Shown one piece after another: positions 7,879-9,227 of a stretch of 9,227 nt of DNA. Location: assembly GCA_003551785.1 (NCBI GenBank), contig PUNP01000366.1, positions 1 through 9,227 of the forward strand. The letters run 5' to 3'. Position 1 is the stretch's first letter. Each line of letters starts with the position of its first letter. The translations under genes and the position numbers were made by a program. This DNA comes from Candidatus Brocadiaceae bacterium (lineage in GTDB: Bacteria; Planctomycetota; Brocadiia; SM23-32). The notes below the pieces were generated by a model that did no database searches, was not told the DNA's origin, and saw only the letters and a list, made by a program, of their open reading frames with translations.

Positions 7879-9153
7879 TCAACTAATTTTCACCTTCCCC
7901 CTCACCGCACTATCTATCAAAACCGATTTATATTCCTTTAATTTTTCTATTTGGGTTTGCTGTAAGGTAATGGCTTTGTCTATTTTGGTGGATTGGGTTT
8001 GGATGTAGGAAACGATGTCGTTTTGTTCTGTTTGAGGTGGAACTACAATTAATCTGTTTCCAATCCATTCAGAACTTGCTCTTGGCATTTTTGCTCCATA
8101 AGTCGAGGAGTCAACCATTGATATAAAAGCATTTGAAAGCATTAATTTTTGAAAATAAGCAGAATTATTAATGCGATAAACCAGAAACTCAGTTGAACAT
8201 AAACCTTCAAATTCTGCCAAATAAACTTTAGCTAGATAAGGCCTAAGTTTTCCAAATAAAATATCATTTTCTTGAAACTTATTAGCTAAACCTTCTACTT
8301 CGCCAGATGTATGAATAAATCTACCAGTATGAGATTCAACATTCTCCATTCCTACATAAACCATTGGAGAATCTTTACTTGATTCCTTTTCGTTGGTGAG
8401 ATTTAAAACGTACTTCAGTTTCTTCACCTCCCACTCCTCCGGAACCTCCCCAATCCATTCCACACCGCTATCCTTGACTTTTGCAGGCGCAGTCCAGACA
8501 TTTTCTTTTTCGTTCCATACCACTTTGCCTGTTACCGCATTTTGAATCAAAATTTGCTTGCGCTCTTTGAGCAGGGCAATGAACTTTTCTTTCTGGGCAA
8601 TGGCTTTTTCTATTTTGGCGGTTTTGTTGTCGAGGAATGCGGCGATGGCGGTTTGTTCTTCAGTTGGAGGAATAGGTATTTTAATGTTTTTCATTTCATC
8701 ATACCTTGTAGTCCATAAATCGGCAACAATACCATGCCCGTTTCTGTAGAATTCTTCTATAAAAGAATTTCCTTTTAGTAAATAGTTAGTATAACCACGT
8801 TTAAAGCTTTTTGGCTTCATTACAATATTTATTAATGAAACCGAACCGTTTTTGTTAGCAATACCACTTGAACCTTTTCTGTCTGACCGACTATTTATAA
8901 CAAAATCACCTTCTTTAACTAATTTTCTATTATCGCCATCATTGCTTTTTGCTGCATTATCAAGTTGAGGTAAAATGCCTTGTTTTGTGACTGATAAAGG
9001 TGGATAATTTTTATCAGAGACTTTATTTTTGCGTTCAATAAATTGTGTTCCAAGTCTTTTTGATTCCCAATGTTTTGGCACTAATCCCAACCACTCCACG
9101 CCGGAATCTTTATAAGCAGGGTATCTCTTGTATTTTAATTCTACTGTTTCCAT
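7879..9153 (-). CDS. hsdS: Type I restriction-modification specificity subunit HsdS
   Basis: HsdS recognises the bipartite DNA target for both methylation (with HsdM) and cleavage (with HsdR). The 424-residue protein shows the classic two-fold layout. An entry box, KDSGVEWLGLVPKHWE (15-30), leads into target recognition domain 1 (about 30-157). A central spacer follows (about 158-211: IPIPPTEEQTAIAAFLD, then KIEKAI and a long helix to NAVTGKV). A second entry box, KDSGVEWIGEVPEEWE (227-242), leads into recognition domain 2 (about 243-370). The distal spacer (about 371-424) has VPPQTEQNDIVSYIQ, KIDKAI and a helix to SAVRGKV. Both halves are complete, so a full asymmetric site is expected; its sequence cannot be read from the protein. 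The ATG at 9153 shares a base with the TAA of the upstream gene. The recognition-domain DNA is visibly more AT-rich than the spacers, which fits domain exchange. Confidence 0.97.
   Translation of the reverse strand: METVELKYKRYPAYKDSGVEWLGLVPKHWESKRLGTQFIERKNKVSDKNYPPLSVTKQGILPQLDNAAKSNDGDNRKLVKEGDFVINSRSDRKGSSGIANKNGSVSLINIVMKPKSFKRGYTNYLLKGNSFIEEFYRNGHGIVADLWTTRYDEMKNIKIPIPPTEEQTAIAAFLDNKTAKIEKAIAQKEKFIALLKERKQILIQNAVTGKVVWNEKENVWTAPAKVKDSGVEWIGEVPEEWEVKKLKYVLNLTNEKESSKDSPMVYVGMENVESHTGRFIHTSGEVEGLANKFQENDILFGKLRPYLAKVYLAEFEGLCSTEFLVYRINNSAYFQKLMLSNAFISMVDSSTYGAKMPRASSEWIGNRLIVVPPQTEQNDIVSYIQTQSTKIDKAITLQQTQIEKLKEYKSVLIDSAVRGKVKIS
7969..7992 (-). repeat. Direct repeat, distal copy inside hsdS
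   Basis: This 24-base segment matches 8599-8622 at 21 positions. It encodes the KIDKAI start of the distal spacer helix. The two copies are 630 bases (210 codons) apart and in the same frame, so recombination between them would remove or swap one recognition domain without breaking the reading frame. Confidence 0.65.
8599..8622 (-). repeat. Direct repeat, central copy inside hsdS
   Basis: This is the partner of the 24-base segment at 7969-7992 (21 of 24 identical). It encodes the KIEKAI start of the central spacer helix. The similarity reflects the duplicated half-subunit structure of HsdS, and may also act as a crossover point. Confidence 0.65.
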
Positions 9154-9227
9154 TAGTCCATTAGTTTTTTAAGGGTTTCGGCATCGGGTAGTTGGTCCTT
9201 TAATTGGGGAGGCAGTGTTTCGCTGGT
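9153..9227 (-). CDS. 3' end of the upstream operon gene, possibly a PDDEXK/DUF1016 (YhcG-like) nuclease
   Basis: The frame is open from the right edge of the window and encodes 24 residues: TSETLPPQLKDQLP followed by DAETLKKLMD, ending in a TAA whose last base is the first base of the hsdS ATG. The TAATG junction argues that this is a real coding end, coupled to hsdS. The tail resembles the LPxxLxxxLPxxExL ending I associate with DUF1016/YhcG-type PDDEXK nuclease-domain proteins, which often sit inside Bacteroidota type I operons. This is recognition from a very short segment; a diverged HsdM or another accessory protein remains possible. Confidence 0.6.
   Translation of the reverse strand, partial: TSETLPPQLKDQLPDAETLKKLMD

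Noticed and set aside
8558..8749. Hydrophobic plus-strand frame resembling a small membrane protein
   Set aside because: It is antisense to the conserved central spacer of hsdS; the hydrophobicity comes from complementing Lys/Glu/Ala-rich helix codons.
1..9227. CRISPR array, tRNA/rRNA genes, insertion sequence, toxin-antitoxin pair
   Set aside because: No regularly spaced repeats, cloverleaf-like or rRNA sequence, transposase motifs or small paired genes were seen on either strand.

Overview
The window looks like chromosomal DNA of a Bacteroidota-type bacterium. This is inferred from the AT-rich coding sequence, the A-rich leaders without clear Shine-Dalgarno motifs and the general style of the proteins; no taxonomic marker is present. 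It is an accessory defence locus. Almost the whole window (about 459-9227) is one tightly packed minus-strand operon, read from right to left. It contains the 3' half of a type I restriction-modification system with an unusual three-gene insert between hsdS and hsdR.

Layout in the direction of transcription (right to left): (1) the last 24 codons of an upstream gene, ending in a sequence that resembles the tail of PDDEXK/DUF1016 (YhcG-like) nucleases; (2) hsdS, a two-TRD specificity subunit; (3) a gene of unknown function for an acidic, tyrosine-rich protein with degenerate helical repeats; (4) a DUF262 (GmrS-like, ParB/Srx-fold NTPase) protein without a nuclease domain; (5) a longer DUF262 protein with a C-terminal DUF1524/HNH nuclease domain, so a GmrSD-like fusion; (6) hsdR, the DEAD-box translocase and PD-(D/E)xK nuclease subunit. 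Junctions range from small overlaps to a 20-base gap, so the genes are probably co-transcribed and translationally coupled. No hsdM lies in the window; it is expected further right.

At the left edge, on the plus strand, are two remnants: the last 31 codons of an unrecognised reading frame, and the C-terminal ~100 codons of a beta-CASP/metallo-beta-lactamase-fold hydrolase cut off by an in-frame stop. The remnant converges on hsdR with only 16 bases between stop codons, and those bases form a small palindrome.

Functional reading: HsdS supplies DNA specificity and HsdR cleaves unmodified DNA. The DUF262-DUF1524 protein is the kind of enzyme that restricts modified phage DNA (type IV, GmrSD/BrxU/SspE relatives), so the locus may pair restriction of unmodified DNA with restriction of modified DNA. 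The candidate for something undescribed is the low-GC trio: repeat protein, nuclease-less DUF262 and DUF262-DUF1524. It could be a multi-subunit type IV-like system carried as cargo inside a type I operon. The family assignments are strong; the idea that the three genes act together is inference from gene order.
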